Assembly (NCBI GenBank): GCA_016711825.1
Contig: JADJSG010000010.1
Location: forward strand, 36,001-100,000
Length of the DNA: 64,000 nucleotides
Source: Bacteroidota bacterium
GTDB taxonomy: Bacteria; Bacteroidota; Bacteroidia; Chitinophagales; Chitinophagaceae
Direction of reading: 5' to 3'
The position numbers were made by a program, and so were the translations under genes. Shown here piece after piece: positions 53,540 through 64,000 of the stretch (its first letter is position 1; every line of letters starts with the position of its first letter). The notes below the pieces were generated by a model, which saw nothing but the letters and a program-made list of their open reading frames with translations, was not told where the DNA came from and did not search any database.

Positions 53540-54292
53540 ATGCGGTATTTTCTTTTTATTTGTTTAATTTATTTAAGTAATAGTCTCAGTGCTCAAGTGC
53601 CTAAGTGGTTAATAAGTGCAAGCAATGAGCCTTATCAGAAACAGCAATTCAGTGATGGAAAAATAGTGCCTGGTGTTTACCGTTTTGGCGAAACCGTTGG
53701 AGACCTTGATGTATTGATCATTCCTAACGGGCCAAATTATATTGTTCAATATGTGTATGGTGTATGGGAAAAAAGTTATTATACAAGAGAGGTCATTCGA
53801 TTGCATAAGTATGGTACTTTTAACAAAGTAATGGTAGACAGTAACCAAATGCAATTTGACGGTTTTGTAGCAAACTTTTTTAATTACCAAAAAAATCAAA
53901 AAGGATTATTTCTTCATGGCGATTTAGTAAAGCGACAACCTTATGGAAAAGATAGTGCTTTAGTAGGTATGTATGTTTCGAATATTGAACGCTATTATTC
54001 TGATGCTGAATTGTATGAATTATCGCTTGAAGTAAAGAGTTCATCATTTTTTAAAAGAAAATCGAATCAACACTTAATGTTGATGCGTCATACCTTGTAT
54101 GCAAAATATGGACAAGTGTATAGACTTGGGGGTGAGTTAGATGAACATTTTAAAAAGAAAGACTGGTATGAACCCACCTTGCTGGAAACCAGTCAATTTT
54201 TAACTGATATTGAGCGTGCGAATTTAAAATTATTAGAAGAGGAAGAAAGCCGGCGTATACCCGTTGGAAGAGAATCAGATGAACGTGAATAA
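53540..54292 (+). CDS. Secreted YARHG-domain protein
   Basis: A 250-residue protein with a signal peptide (cut near SLSA-QV). The N-terminal half is beta-rich with no recognised family. The C-terminal part (MLMRHTLYAKYGQVYRLGGE, LDEHFKKKDWYEPTLLE, FLTDIERANLKLLEEEE) fits the YARHG domain, an extracellular module of unknown function. It ends with a charged tail. It is convergent with 54364-55989. Confidence 0.82.
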   Translation: MRYFLFICLIYLSNSLSAQVPKWLISASNEPYQKQQFSDGKIVPGVYRFGETVGDLDVLIIPNGPNYIVQYVYGVWEKSYYTREVIRLHKYGTFNKVMVDSNQMQFDGFVANFFNYQKNQKGLFLHGDLVKRQPYGKDSALVGMYVSNIERYYSDAELYELSLEVKSSSFFKRKSNQHLMLMRHTLYAKYGQVYRLGGELDEHFKKKDWYEPTLLETSQFLTDIERANLKLLEEEESRRIPVGRESDERE

Positions 54293-54363
54293 GATTGACT
54301 CCCTCTTTTAAAACCAATAGCTAAAACGCAATTGGATTCAAATTAGGTTCAGCTCTCACAAGT

Positions 54364-55989
54364 TTATATTTTAATAATTTTCACAACTTCACTTAATGGA
54401 CCTTCTATCACTTTTAAAATATACACCCCTTTAAGATAGTTGCTCATATTGAATTCTACTTGAGGTTCAAGAGACTCCATTCGAAATTTGCAATTTCCAA
54501 ATAAATCATACATTTCGTAACGGCGACGTTTGTTGCCTAAGTTGTTTTTGATGACTAGCTGTTTGCTAACAGGATTATTATAATGAATACCAAAATTATA
54601 ATCCAACGAATAGGGTTTTGTCTTAATAAAAAAAATGGTATCGGTACAGTCTAAATGATCACCATACAAGGTAGAAATATTATTCAAGTAATAAGTACCC
54701 GTATCAATTAATTGTATGATGGTGTCCCCTTTAAAGTAGTCGTAACTTTTATAAATTATATTGTTTTTATATAAGTCGAAGCGACAATATGCTAGATTAC
54801 AATTTTGAATGAATGCAGTAAGGGTATCTTTTTTATCAATGTTTAAATCAATGAATGATAACGTATGTGGGTTTAATTGTTTATTTAAAAAAGAATCAAT
54901 GGCTGAGCAGTAAGGAAAAGTATGCCCCGTAAAGTTGTAGTGATAGGATATCTTAGTGGTATCATTAAAAAACGCTTGAGTATAGTTTGAATCATGCTCA
55001 GCCTGCATCAACACAATAGGTTCATTATTACCCCACGCGAAAAGATATTTTGTTTGGTATGTTAAGATATTATTTTTGATGACATTATGATCATAAATTG
55101 AAACCAGGCTATCAAATTTTTGAAGTAACACATTGTAGGAGGGCATAGAAGTATCGAATGCAATTGAGTAACCTCCACTAATAATGGTTGCAAATGGATG
55201 TGTTACCATGCTGGCCAACAAAGAAGCATACCCACCTTCTGCAGCACCCAATAATATAACTTGATTATATTTTTGTTTCAAGGTTTTGATAGTGGCAATT
55301 ATTTCTATAAGATAATTGAGTCCATATCGTTGTTGATTATTAATCAGTAAGTCGATCACGGCTGGATGGTCTAATTTGTATTTGTTCCAATAAATAGCTC
55401 GAGCATCTTCATTAGGTTTCATCATGGCATAAACATCACCAGCATTCCTTAAATCGTTTGATAAATAACATAGTTCATTGTATTGACCATAACCTTGTAC
55501 TATTTCTGAAGCTGTGTTATTGCCATTACCAGGTACAATTAAAAATGCCCGATCACATCGTACATTATTTGGAGATGTTCTTGGATATAAAAAATTAAAT
55601 GCGGTGCCTTTTTTAGCATTCAGTTCAAATTTGATATAGGTAAGTGGATCTTGTTGATTAAAAGCTAGGGGATATTGATTATATGTAGTATTTCTGTCAG
55701 TGTCATAAAAAATAGTATCATTCAGTAGCATCGCATCAATAGATTTAAAATCAGGCAGTGAAAACTTAAAATCATTAGCTAATATATTATGGAGATCAGC
55801 GGTTGACTGTATATCATTATGTACAAAAAAGTGATCATTGGGCATTTTATTTGTAACATACATCGGACTATTAAATATCTGTGAGAACCATGCACTGTCT
55901 GCGCCATTTAATTGTGCATTTGTAAACAAACTCAGCAACAAAAATATAAGCGTCAATAGTAAAGTAGGTTTGATCCCCTTGATTCTCAT
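54364..55989 (-). CDS. Secreted alpha/beta-hydrolase-fold protein with type IX sorting domain
   Basis: A 541-residue protein with a signal peptide (about 8-25). The alpha/beta-hydrolase-like core contains AFLIVPGNGNNTASEIVQGY and VILLGAAEGGYASLLAS. In active hydrolases the GxSxG nucleophile would sit in this elbow; here it reads GAAEG with Ala250 in the serine position. So it may lack the classic activity or use another residue. FSAID/CSAIDS with TGHTFPYC near 365 may hold the His. The last ~75 residues are a type IX sorting domain (KNNLGNKRRRYEMYDLFGNC; LKGVYILKVIEGPL). Likely a surface protein. Confidence 0.83.
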   Translation of the reverse strand: MRIKGIKPTLLLTLIFLLLSLFTNAQLNGADSAWFSQIFNSPMYVTNKMPNDHFFVHNDIQSTADLHNILANDFKFSLPDFKSIDAMLLNDTIFYDTDRNTTYNQYPLAFNQQDPLTYIKFELNAKKGTAFNFLYPRTSPNNVRCDRAFLIVPGNGNNTASEIVQGYGQYNELCYLSNDLRNAGDVYAMMKPNEDARAIYWNKYKLDHPAVIDLLINNQQRYGLNYLIEIIATIKTLKQKYNQVILLGAAEGGYASLLASMVTHPFATIISGGYSIAFDTSMPSYNVLLQKFDSLVSIYDHNVIKNNILTYQTKYLFAWGNNEPIVLMQAEHDSNYTQAFFNDTTKISYHYNFTGHTFPYCSAIDSFLNKQLNPHTLSFIDLNIDKKDTLTAFIQNCNLAYCRFDLYKNNIIYKSYDYFKGDTIIQLIDTGTYYLNNISTLYGDHLDCTDTIFFIKTKPYSLDYNFGIHYNNPVSKQLVIKNNLGNKRRRYEMYDLFGNCKFRMESLEPQVEFNMSNYLKGVYILKVIEGPLSEVVKIIKI

Positions 55990-56403
55990 TTGGTTGGTTT
56001 TGTAATAGTAAATATAAAATTAAAAAGTGGTTAAGCAAAATCACCCAAGGCATATTCTCAAAGAGTGGGTTTTACTTAAGTTCATATCCAAGTTGCATGA
56101 TGCAATAAGACTGTCAATTAGTGAACTAAGTTTCATCTTAAATCAACTGGTATTAAGTAAATATTAAATTTTATATTAAACCTTCAAAGAATAAAAAAGA
56201 GTCCTTTTGATCATTGATTACTTTTATTGTTTGCAGATAGGATGGCCATATTGTAAGAAGCCAATCCGCTATAAGATAATTACCAAACGTTCACTGATTT
56301 GTCATGTCAAAATCATGATATAGGTATATCAACTTGATAATGTTACTGCGTGAATGTATAGGACAACATTACTCCATTGTAAAGAGATACTATTTATAAA
56401 AAA
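55990..56403. other. Intergenic stretch without recognised features
   Basis: AT-rich DNA between two minus-strand genes. No open frame of note, tRNA or clear hairpin is seen apart from the terminator that follows at 56404. Confidence 0.5.
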
Positions 56404-56427
56404 AAATCCGGTATTAAAACCGGATTT
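56404..56427 (-). terminator. Rho-independent terminator downstream of the DUF4397 gene
   Basis: AAATCCGGT and ACCGGATTT form a perfect 9-bp stem with a 6-nt loop, with an A-run on the left that is the U-tract on the minus strand. It lies 293 nt after the stop of 56721-57416. The stretch between has no recognisable gene on either strand. Confidence 0.8.
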
Positions 56428-56720
56428 GTATAAAAATGTATTCTTTAAATAAGTATCATGGTGGGCAGTCTGTAATAGTAGTCAAATTAACTTTAGTAGA
56501 AATTAAATGCGTAAAGGCATTCATTCATTTTGAAAAAATTTGATAGAAACCCTGCGACTCAAAAAGCATCGTCAAATAGTTATAAGCCTGTATGCAATAT
56601 GTATAGGAATAACACTGTTACTTTTCTGCATATTTTTTTTAAATAGATTTGGCAAAAAATTGCTACATAAAATTTAAAAAAATGGCAACACTTTTACTTA
56701 AGAAAATATTTAAACAACCA

Positions 56721-57416
56721 TTATTTATTAGAGATGATTTCGGCACCTAATGCCTGAGCTCCTGTACCACCTAAAAAGCCTTTTGCAAATATGGTGTAAA
56801 TCTTACCTTGCACCAAAGTAATCGGTGGCAATGTAAGGGCTACAGTCATAGTACCTGCAACACGAACTTCTAAATTGTAAACGCCCGCATCAAGGGGTGC
56901 AAATGAAGTAAATCCTTTAAAAGCATTGTTTCCAAATACGACGGGTCCGCCTACTACTGCTACGTCTACAGCGGGTGCATTGGGTGATAGATGTACAAAC
57001 CGTACATGTGCTTTTCCTGCTGCAGGTGCGGTAAGGTCATCGGTTAACACTAATGCTGAAAGTTTGGAAACGGAATCAATCGCAAATATTGAGTAGTACT
57101 GATCTTTTGCAAAAGTAAGATCTGCATTAATGACTGAAGTGTTAGTACCAGCTACATTTACTTTAATATTTCTCATTCCTGAATTTACACTGAGGTATCC
57201 CGTATTAGATGGAAAGTTAAGGGCTGCATTATTTTTTTTATTATTATCAACAAGAAGATCTACACCAGGTGCATCGGGAGATGCATGAGTAATTAAAATG
57301 TTTGCATTGTCAATTTGAATATCATCGGTGGTTTTGTTGCAAGAAGAGAAAGAGAAAATAGTGGCAATAAAAAGCAATGATGTAATGAAGGGACGACTAA
57401 GATTTTGTAAATTCAT
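56721..57416 (-). CDS. DUF4397-domain lipoprotein
   Basis: This is a 231-residue protein from the ATG at 57414-57416, chosen because it starts the lipoprotein signal (lipobox SFSSC). Two DUF4397-type repeats follow: ILITHASPDAPGVDLLVDNN with LSVNSGMRNIKVNVAG, and VRFVHLSPNAPAVDVAVVGG with LDAGVYNLEVRVAG. The domain is a beta-sandwich of unknown function in extracellular proteins. It probably sits on the outer membrane. A -7 element lies 25 nt upstream and a terminator downstream. Confidence 0.88.
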   Translation of the reverse strand: MNLQNLSRPFITSLLFIATIFSFSSCNKTTDDIQIDNANILITHASPDAPGVDLLVDNNKKNNAALNFPSNTGYLSVNSGMRNIKVNVAGTNTSVINADLTFAKDQYYSIFAIDSVSKLSALVLTDDLTAPAAGKAHVRFVHLSPNAPAVDVAVVGGPVVFGNNAFKGFTSFAPLDAGVYNLEVRVAGTMTVALTLPPITLVQGKIYTIFAKGFLGGTGAQALGAEIISNK

Positions 57417-57440
57417 AATTAGTTTTTTTTTAGTGAGATT

Positions 57441-57448
57441 CAAAAGTA
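57441..57448 (-). promoter_or_regulatory. Probable promoter -7 element (TACTTTTG) for the DUF4397 gene
   Basis: TACTTTTG on the minus strand fits TAnnTTTG; at 19-nt spacing the upstream element reads TTTT. It lies 25 nt before the preferred ATG at 57416 and overlaps the longer ATG choice at 57443, which argues against the longer start. Confidence 0.5.
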
Positions 57449-57703
57449 TATGCTGCTGCTATATGGGAAAAATAATTAAACTTATAGCTTATAATCTATG
57501 ATGATATTACTGAAGACACTTTTGTGTTATGAGCTAAAATTCAAGATTTGTACACATTCTACCAATATTAATCAGATTATTTAATTCATCTATTTGCGTT
57601 ATGAATGTGATGAATTGGATAATAGATTTGTACGATTCAAAATTATATGTAACTCATTCGAATTAAATTGATTGATTATCTTTATCAGTACAAACAATAT
57701 TTA

Positions 57704-59185
57704 TTATTGAACATTTTTAAATTTATAAATTAAAAACCTTTCTATGGATATGGGTTGTTCAAAGTCATTATTATTTCTTTGAATAAATTCAGTTACAAAA
57801 TCATTTTGATCAATAGTTACCATTAAGTGACTGACTTGATACTTTTTAAAATTATTTTTAATATCAATATCATGATGCAATGTCCATGGATAATGCAAAG
57901 TTTTTACATGGGTATATAAGGCTAAGGCTCTGGGTTTAAGAAAACAAAATACATCAGAGGTGCTGTAATGCGCATTGATAAATTGAAAAGTATTTAAAAC
58001 AGCCACATCATTTACCCCTGCAATTCGATTAGGGGTAAGATTTTGTTCAAATTTATATTTATAAAAAAATATCAACGAAAATACAACGAGAGATGCTCCC
58101 AGTAATTTATGGATAGGGAAGTTTATCATTTTTATAAAATGATTCACCGCTAAATACATATAATAAATAAAGACAGGTAAAAAGGGAAATAAATATCGAA
58201 TACCCTGAGGATAAGTATACATGGAAATAATGATAAAATTCAATACCAACAAGATATCAATCGCTGATTTATATTTTATACTTCTGTAGAACATGAGTGA
58301 AATCGTTGTGAAAAGAAAAAAGGATTCTATCAACAATATCATCCATTTTAAGGTAACTGGCAAACTAAAATCAAGGAAACCCTTCATCGATTCGAGATAT
58401 AAATTAAACCTATTTCCCATGGCTTCATCCAACTTCATGACAGAGGTATATTCTTGCAAATCGCTGTGATTTACAGCAGGATGAAATAAGTATTTTAAAA
58501 GAAAAAAACTGAAAGTAAATACTACAAAAAAATAAAATTGTTGTTTTGTATCCTGCCATTTCTTTTGAAAAATTAGCATCAATAGATACATCATTTCATA
58601 AGCTATGATAATGATAAAAATACTTCTTGTAAAAATCGCCAATGAGGCAAACAAAGCAGCAAATACATACCATTTTTTGTCTGTTCGAAATAACAAATAC
58701 AACATAAAAAACAAGGTAGCTGCTATTTCAGAATGACAAGTGGCTTTTAAATCTAAAGTTTGGGGATTATAGGCAAATACTAAAGTAAGTATCAAAGACC
58801 AAAAAAGATTGATGTGTAGTTTTGTAAAAAAGAAAAATACGGAGATGCATAACAATACTAAAATGAATGTATTGTAATAAGATAAATACGTATAATTAAG
58901 CCCTATAAACTTTACTGCAGGTGCTAATAATATTGAATATCCTGGTGGATAATAAGGAGGTGCATATCCTTTAGCATCAGGATTATAAATATAATTAGAC
59001 GTTGCAAAGTTCTTGCCTTCAGCAATATTTAAAGCTTGCTTTAAGTATTGGGCAAAATCATCACCCCAACTATGTTTGTCATTGATATTTAATAAGAACA
59101 AGGGTAACAATAATGCCAATAAAAGGATAGTAGTCTTCCATTTTGCATTAAAGAGTTTATTGATATATGCTAATAAATGATTCAA
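57704..59185 (-). CDS. GT39-like polytopic membrane glycosyltransferase
   Basis: A 493-residue protein with about ten membrane helices. The first loop has HSWGDDFAQYLKQALNIAEG, an Asp-containing loop motif typical of GT39/ArnT-like enzymes, and YYPPGYSILLAPAVKFIGLN, also common in this group. The C-terminal soluble part is short. It probably transfers a sugar from a polyprenyl-phosphate donor in the periplasm. The substrate is unknown. It is a separate family member from 21583-23037. Confidence 0.78.
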   Translation of the reverse strand: MNHLLAYINKLFNAKWKTTILLLALLLPLFLLNINDKHSWGDDFAQYLKQALNIAEGKNFATSNYIYNPDAKGYAPPYYPPGYSILLAPAVKFIGLNYTYLSYYNTFILVLLCISVFFFFTKLHINLFWSLILTLVFAYNPQTLDLKATCHSEIAATLFFMLYLLFRTDKKWYVFAALFASLAIFTRSIFIIIIAYEMMYLLMLIFQKKWQDTKQQFYFFVVFTFSFFLLKYLFHPAVNHSDLQEYTSVMKLDEAMGNRFNLYLESMKGFLDFSLPVTLKWMILLIESFFLFTTISLMFYRSIKYKSAIDILLVLNFIIISMYTYPQGIRYLFPFLPVFIYYMYLAVNHFIKMINFPIHKLLGASLVVFSLIFFYKYKFEQNLTPNRIAGVNDVAVLNTFQFINAHYSTSDVFCFLKPRALALYTHVKTLHYPWTLHHDIDIKNNFKKYQVSHLMVTIDQNDFVTEFIQRNNNDFEQPISIERFLIYKFKNVQ

Positions 59186-59506
59186 CAGAAATCAAAGATA
59201 ATCATTGAAAAAATTTTAATTTTTAATTTTTCTGTATTGAATCATTTAATACAGAAGCAAGGTAAAATTCCTTATTTACATGATGCTTATGTCCATGCAA
59301 AATGTCCAATACAAAAATCATGTATTAAGAATAATTTATCTTCGGGTTTTGTGGTTTTGATAGATGATATTTTCAAAACATAATTATGAAAATATACCGC
59401 AGTATCCCGAATCGGAGATTCTGCAGGGACTGTATAATATAAACCCATTGGCTTTTTGTTCACATACCATTTTTAGATTCCTGCTAATGCCAGCAACTTA
59501 ACTTTA
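59186..59506. other. Intergenic stretch with -7 element and a small hairpin
   Basis: About 320 nt between two minus-strand genes. TATCTTTG on the minus strand (59193-59200) fits TAnnTTTG and lies 8 nt before the GT39-like gene's ATG. A hairpin GAATC-GGA-GATTC within an AGT-CCC/GGG-ACT frame lies near 59401-59434 but has no U-tract. A short plus-strand open frame (59177-59383) is not supported as a gene. Confidence 0.5.
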
Positions 59507-61084
59507 TCAGTCGCTGACCACGAATTTGCTTTGTGCAATGATGTGATTCTTATCGCTTAAAAGAAGGTAATAAAGTCCCACGGGTATATTGTCGCGGTTA
59601 AATTTGATCTCATGACCTACCAAATGGTCCACTTGTTTTACCACCTGACCAAAAATGTTGAAAATCCTCAGGCTAGCATCTGATAAAAAGAAATCTACCT
59701 TTAAAGTTGTAATTACATTGAAAGGATTTGGATAAATGTTTAATGGACTGTTTTCACTCCCTGCATCGTTAATACCTAAAACACCTGCATGATACCTCGC
59801 TACAGCAATTTCATTATACGGTCCATAATCATTCGTACCAGCTACAACAATTCTGCCATCACTTTGCAGATCTACTGCGTAACCCCAGGCACCAGTATTT
59901 CCAAATGAAGTTGTACTTATTCCATCATTACTAAATGAACTATCGATACTACCATCAGTATTGAATCGAACAAGTGCAAATTGAGGATAAGAGAGTGGGA
60001 ATTCTGTAAAACCCGCAAGCAATATTTTGCCATCAGTTTGTACTGCAAGCGATTGTCCCAAGTCACTAATTGATCCGATCGCAGTGGTCATTTTACCATC
60101 AGCACTAAATGTACTATCTAATCCGCCATTGTTGTTGTAACGGACTAAACTGAAATCATAATTGGAACCATTAAAACTACGTCCACCCACTATAATTTTA
60201 CCATCATTTTGTATACCGACAGAGCAGCCAAAATCTGCATGATTTCCCACACCGATGGCTGTATTTACTTTGCCATCTGTGTCAAAAGATAAATCCAGAC
60301 TACCATCAATGTTGTATCGAACCAAAGCAATGTCTACATCAGTGCCACCAAGCTGCCGAGTTTCTCCTGTAACTACTATTTTTCCATCACTCTGAATAGC
60401 AACTGCGTGTAAATTGTCAACTACATTACCAGGCGTAACAGCAGTGATGACAATACCATCATTATCAAAAGTATTATCCAAACTGCCGTCAGTGTTATAA
60501 CGCACTATTGCAAAATCTAAATTAGATATATTACCCCCATCATACTCCCCAGCCACTACAATTTTACCATCACTTTGAATTGCTATAGCATAAGCCCAAC
60601 TAATATAGCTACCTAAAAATGTAGTTACTATTCCATCATTGCTAAAAGTGGTATCTAAACTCCCATCTGTATTAAAACGAACTACGGCAAAAACATGATT
60701 CGAACTATCAACAGCCTGACCAGCTAAAACTATTTTGCCATCATTTTGTATAGCCACTGCATTTGCGCGGCTATTTCCTGTACCCACTTTCAGGGTCACT
60801 TTTCCGTCACCATCAAAGCTATTATCCAGACTTCCATCTGTATTATAACGTACTGCTGCAAAAGCAAAAGGGCTAATATCGGCAAAACCAGCTACTACTA
60901 TCTTATTGTCACTTTGTATAGCTACAGCATTACCTTCACAAAGATCTCCAATTAATGTTGTTACTTTTCCATCATTATCAAATGTATGATCTAAAACACC
61001 TGCCTGCGCATTCGTGATAACAGGGATTGAAAAAAGAATGCAAGCAATGAGATTTTTTATAAGAAGGGATTTTCTACTTTTCAT
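59507..61084 (-). CDS. Delta-60 repeat surface protein with type IX sorting domain
   Basis: A 525-residue protein with a signal peptide (cut near TNAQA). Seven delta-60 repeats of about 53-60 residues follow, each with LDxxFxxDGxVxT, AxAIQSDGKIVVAG and FALVRYNTDGS (for example SLDNSFDGDGKV, SLDTTFSNDGIV, SLDLSFDTDGKV). These form beta-propeller-like blades. The last ~80 residues are a type IX sorting domain (LNIYPNPFNVITTLKVDF; IPVGLYYLLLSDKNHI). It lies downstream of the rRNA terminator and has no clear promoter motif. Confidence 0.9.
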   Translation of the reverse strand: MKSRKSLLIKNLIACILFSIPVITNAQAGVLDHTFDNDGKVTTLIGDLCEGNAVAIQSDNKIVVAGFADISPFAFAAVRYNTDGSLDNSFDGDGKVTLKVGTGNSRANAVAIQNDGKIVLAGQAVDSSNHVFAVVRFNTDGSLDTTFSNDGIVTTFLGSYISWAYAIAIQSDGKIVVAGEYDGGNISNLDFAIVRYNTDGSLDNTFDNDGIVITAVTPGNVVDNLHAVAIQSDGKIVVTGETRQLGGTDVDIALVRYNIDGSLDLSFDTDGKVNTAIGVGNHADFGCSVGIQNDGKIIVGGRSFNGSNYDFSLVRYNNNGGLDSTFSADGKMTTAIGSISDLGQSLAVQTDGKILLAGFTEFPLSYPQFALVRFNTDGSIDSSFSNDGISTTSFGNTGAWGYAVDLQSDGRIVVAGTNDYGPYNEIAVARYHAGVLGINDAGSENSPLNIYPNPFNVITTLKVDFFLSDASLRIFNIFGQVVKQVDHLVGHEIKFNRDNIPVGLYYLLLSDKNHIIAQSKFVVSD

Positions 61085-61171
61085 TCATAATATTTATTGT
61101 ATGCTTGTTGTAAATGTAATCATTATATTAGTTTTTGGAGAATTACATATAGAAATTATGAATCTGGCACA

Positions 61172-61201
61172 TAAAAAAACCCCGATATTTCTATCGGGGT
61201 T
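61172..61201 (-). terminator. Terminator of the rRNA operon
   Basis: A perfect 10-bp stem, AACCCCGATA (61178-61187) with TATCGGGGTT (61192-61201), and a 4-nt loop, with an A-run to the left that is the U-tract on the minus strand. It is directly after the 5S gene. Confidence 0.92.
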
Positions 61202-61210
61202 CTAAAATAA

Positions 61211-61322
<112 letters not shown>

Positions 61323-61454
61323 AGGTGAATTAAATTCTACAGACTCGCTCCTGTGTTCACGCCGGAGTTTGTTATTACCTGAAACAGATCAGGATAGAAC
61401 TTAAAGTAATATTATTAACATATTGGAAATGAAATGTATAAAAGAAAAAAAATA

Positions 61455-64000
<2,546 letters not shown>

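Noticed and set aside
56430..56720. Possible small gene between the DUF4397 stop and its distant terminator, including a short plus-strand frame near 56682
   Set aside because: The frames are under 25 codons with no conservation clue; more likely a long 3' untranslated region.
59177..59383. 68-codon plus-strand open frame divergent from the GT39-like gene
   Set aside because: It overlaps the start of that gene, has no recognisable domain and lacks support beyond being open.
59507..61084. Regularly spaced repeats that could suggest a CRISPR array
   Set aside because: The repeats are in frame, about 160-180 bp apart and encode delta-60 repeats; no short identical repeats with unique spacers exist.

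Overview
The window is AT-rich chromosomal DNA from a member of the Bacteroidota, most likely a gliding-lineage or environmental group close to Chitinophagales/Sphingobacteriales. The evidence is SprA (the type IX secretion outer-membrane translocon), several cargo proteins with C-terminal type IX sorting domains, promoters of the Bacteroidota form TTTG-N19-TAnnTTTG, an S10-spc ribosomal operon with Bacteroidota-style proteins, and little sign of Shine-Dalgarno sequences. No phage, CRISPR array, transposase or tRNA was found.

Layout. 1-7.6 kb: small secreted proteins, a PlsC-type acyltransferase and a 1,398-residue type IX cargo protein. 7.7-18.7 kb: sucA (2-oxoglutarate dehydrogenase E1), then ruvA-sprA on the minus strand. 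18.9-23 kb: a plus-strand trio (GDPD-like phosphodiesterase, LTA-synthase-like sulfatase, GT39-like membrane protein). 24.2-27.3 kb: an ExbB-ExbD-ExbD-TonB operon with a promoter and a terminator. 27.4-31.9 kb: an ECF sigma factor, a small membrane protein, a Spy/CpxP-like protein, MbnP, the diheme MauG-family partner (MbnH-like) and a YHYH-domain type IX cargo protein. This looks like a sigma-controlled copper/metal surface system. A 30-nt motif containing CGTCTAAA occurs twice in it, once after the sigma gene and once just before the YHYH gene.

32-35.3 kb: a WG-repeat protein, methionine aminopeptidase (map), then about 1.3 kb of decayed DNA holding an 84-bp tandem repeat, a frameshifted remnant of a type IX sorting domain, and a copy of a 100-110-bp interspersed element. 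That element has three copies in the window (1858, 32009, 35148), with imperfect inverted ends. 35.3-46.6 kb: an intact minus-strand S10-spc operon from rpsJ to secY (21 ribosomal proteins plus SecY, including a 59-codon rpmD). It stops at a terminator after secY; infA, rpmJ, rpsM, rpsK, rpsD, rpoA and rplQ do not follow.

46.7-61.1 kb: accessory surface genes. These are a large BNR-type cargo protein, a repeat protein that is probably a beta-propeller, a family often mislabelled asparagine synthetase B, an AraC regulator, a poly-G/poly-C hairpin, a TonB-C-like protein, a YARHG protein, an alpha/beta-hydrolase-fold cargo protein without the nucleophilic serine, a DUF4397 lipoprotein, a GT39-like enzyme and a delta-60 repeat cargo protein. 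61.2-64 kb: a minus-strand rRNA operon end (5S, and 23S cut by the window edge) with a strong terminator.

How the genes fit together: SprA would export the cargo proteins made from this window (3381, 30504, 46762, 54364 and 59507), and the ExbB/D-TonB operon would energise outer-membrane transport. The MbnP/MbnH/YHYH cluster is the most coherent candidate for an under-described system. All functional calls come from reading motifs by eye, without database searches.
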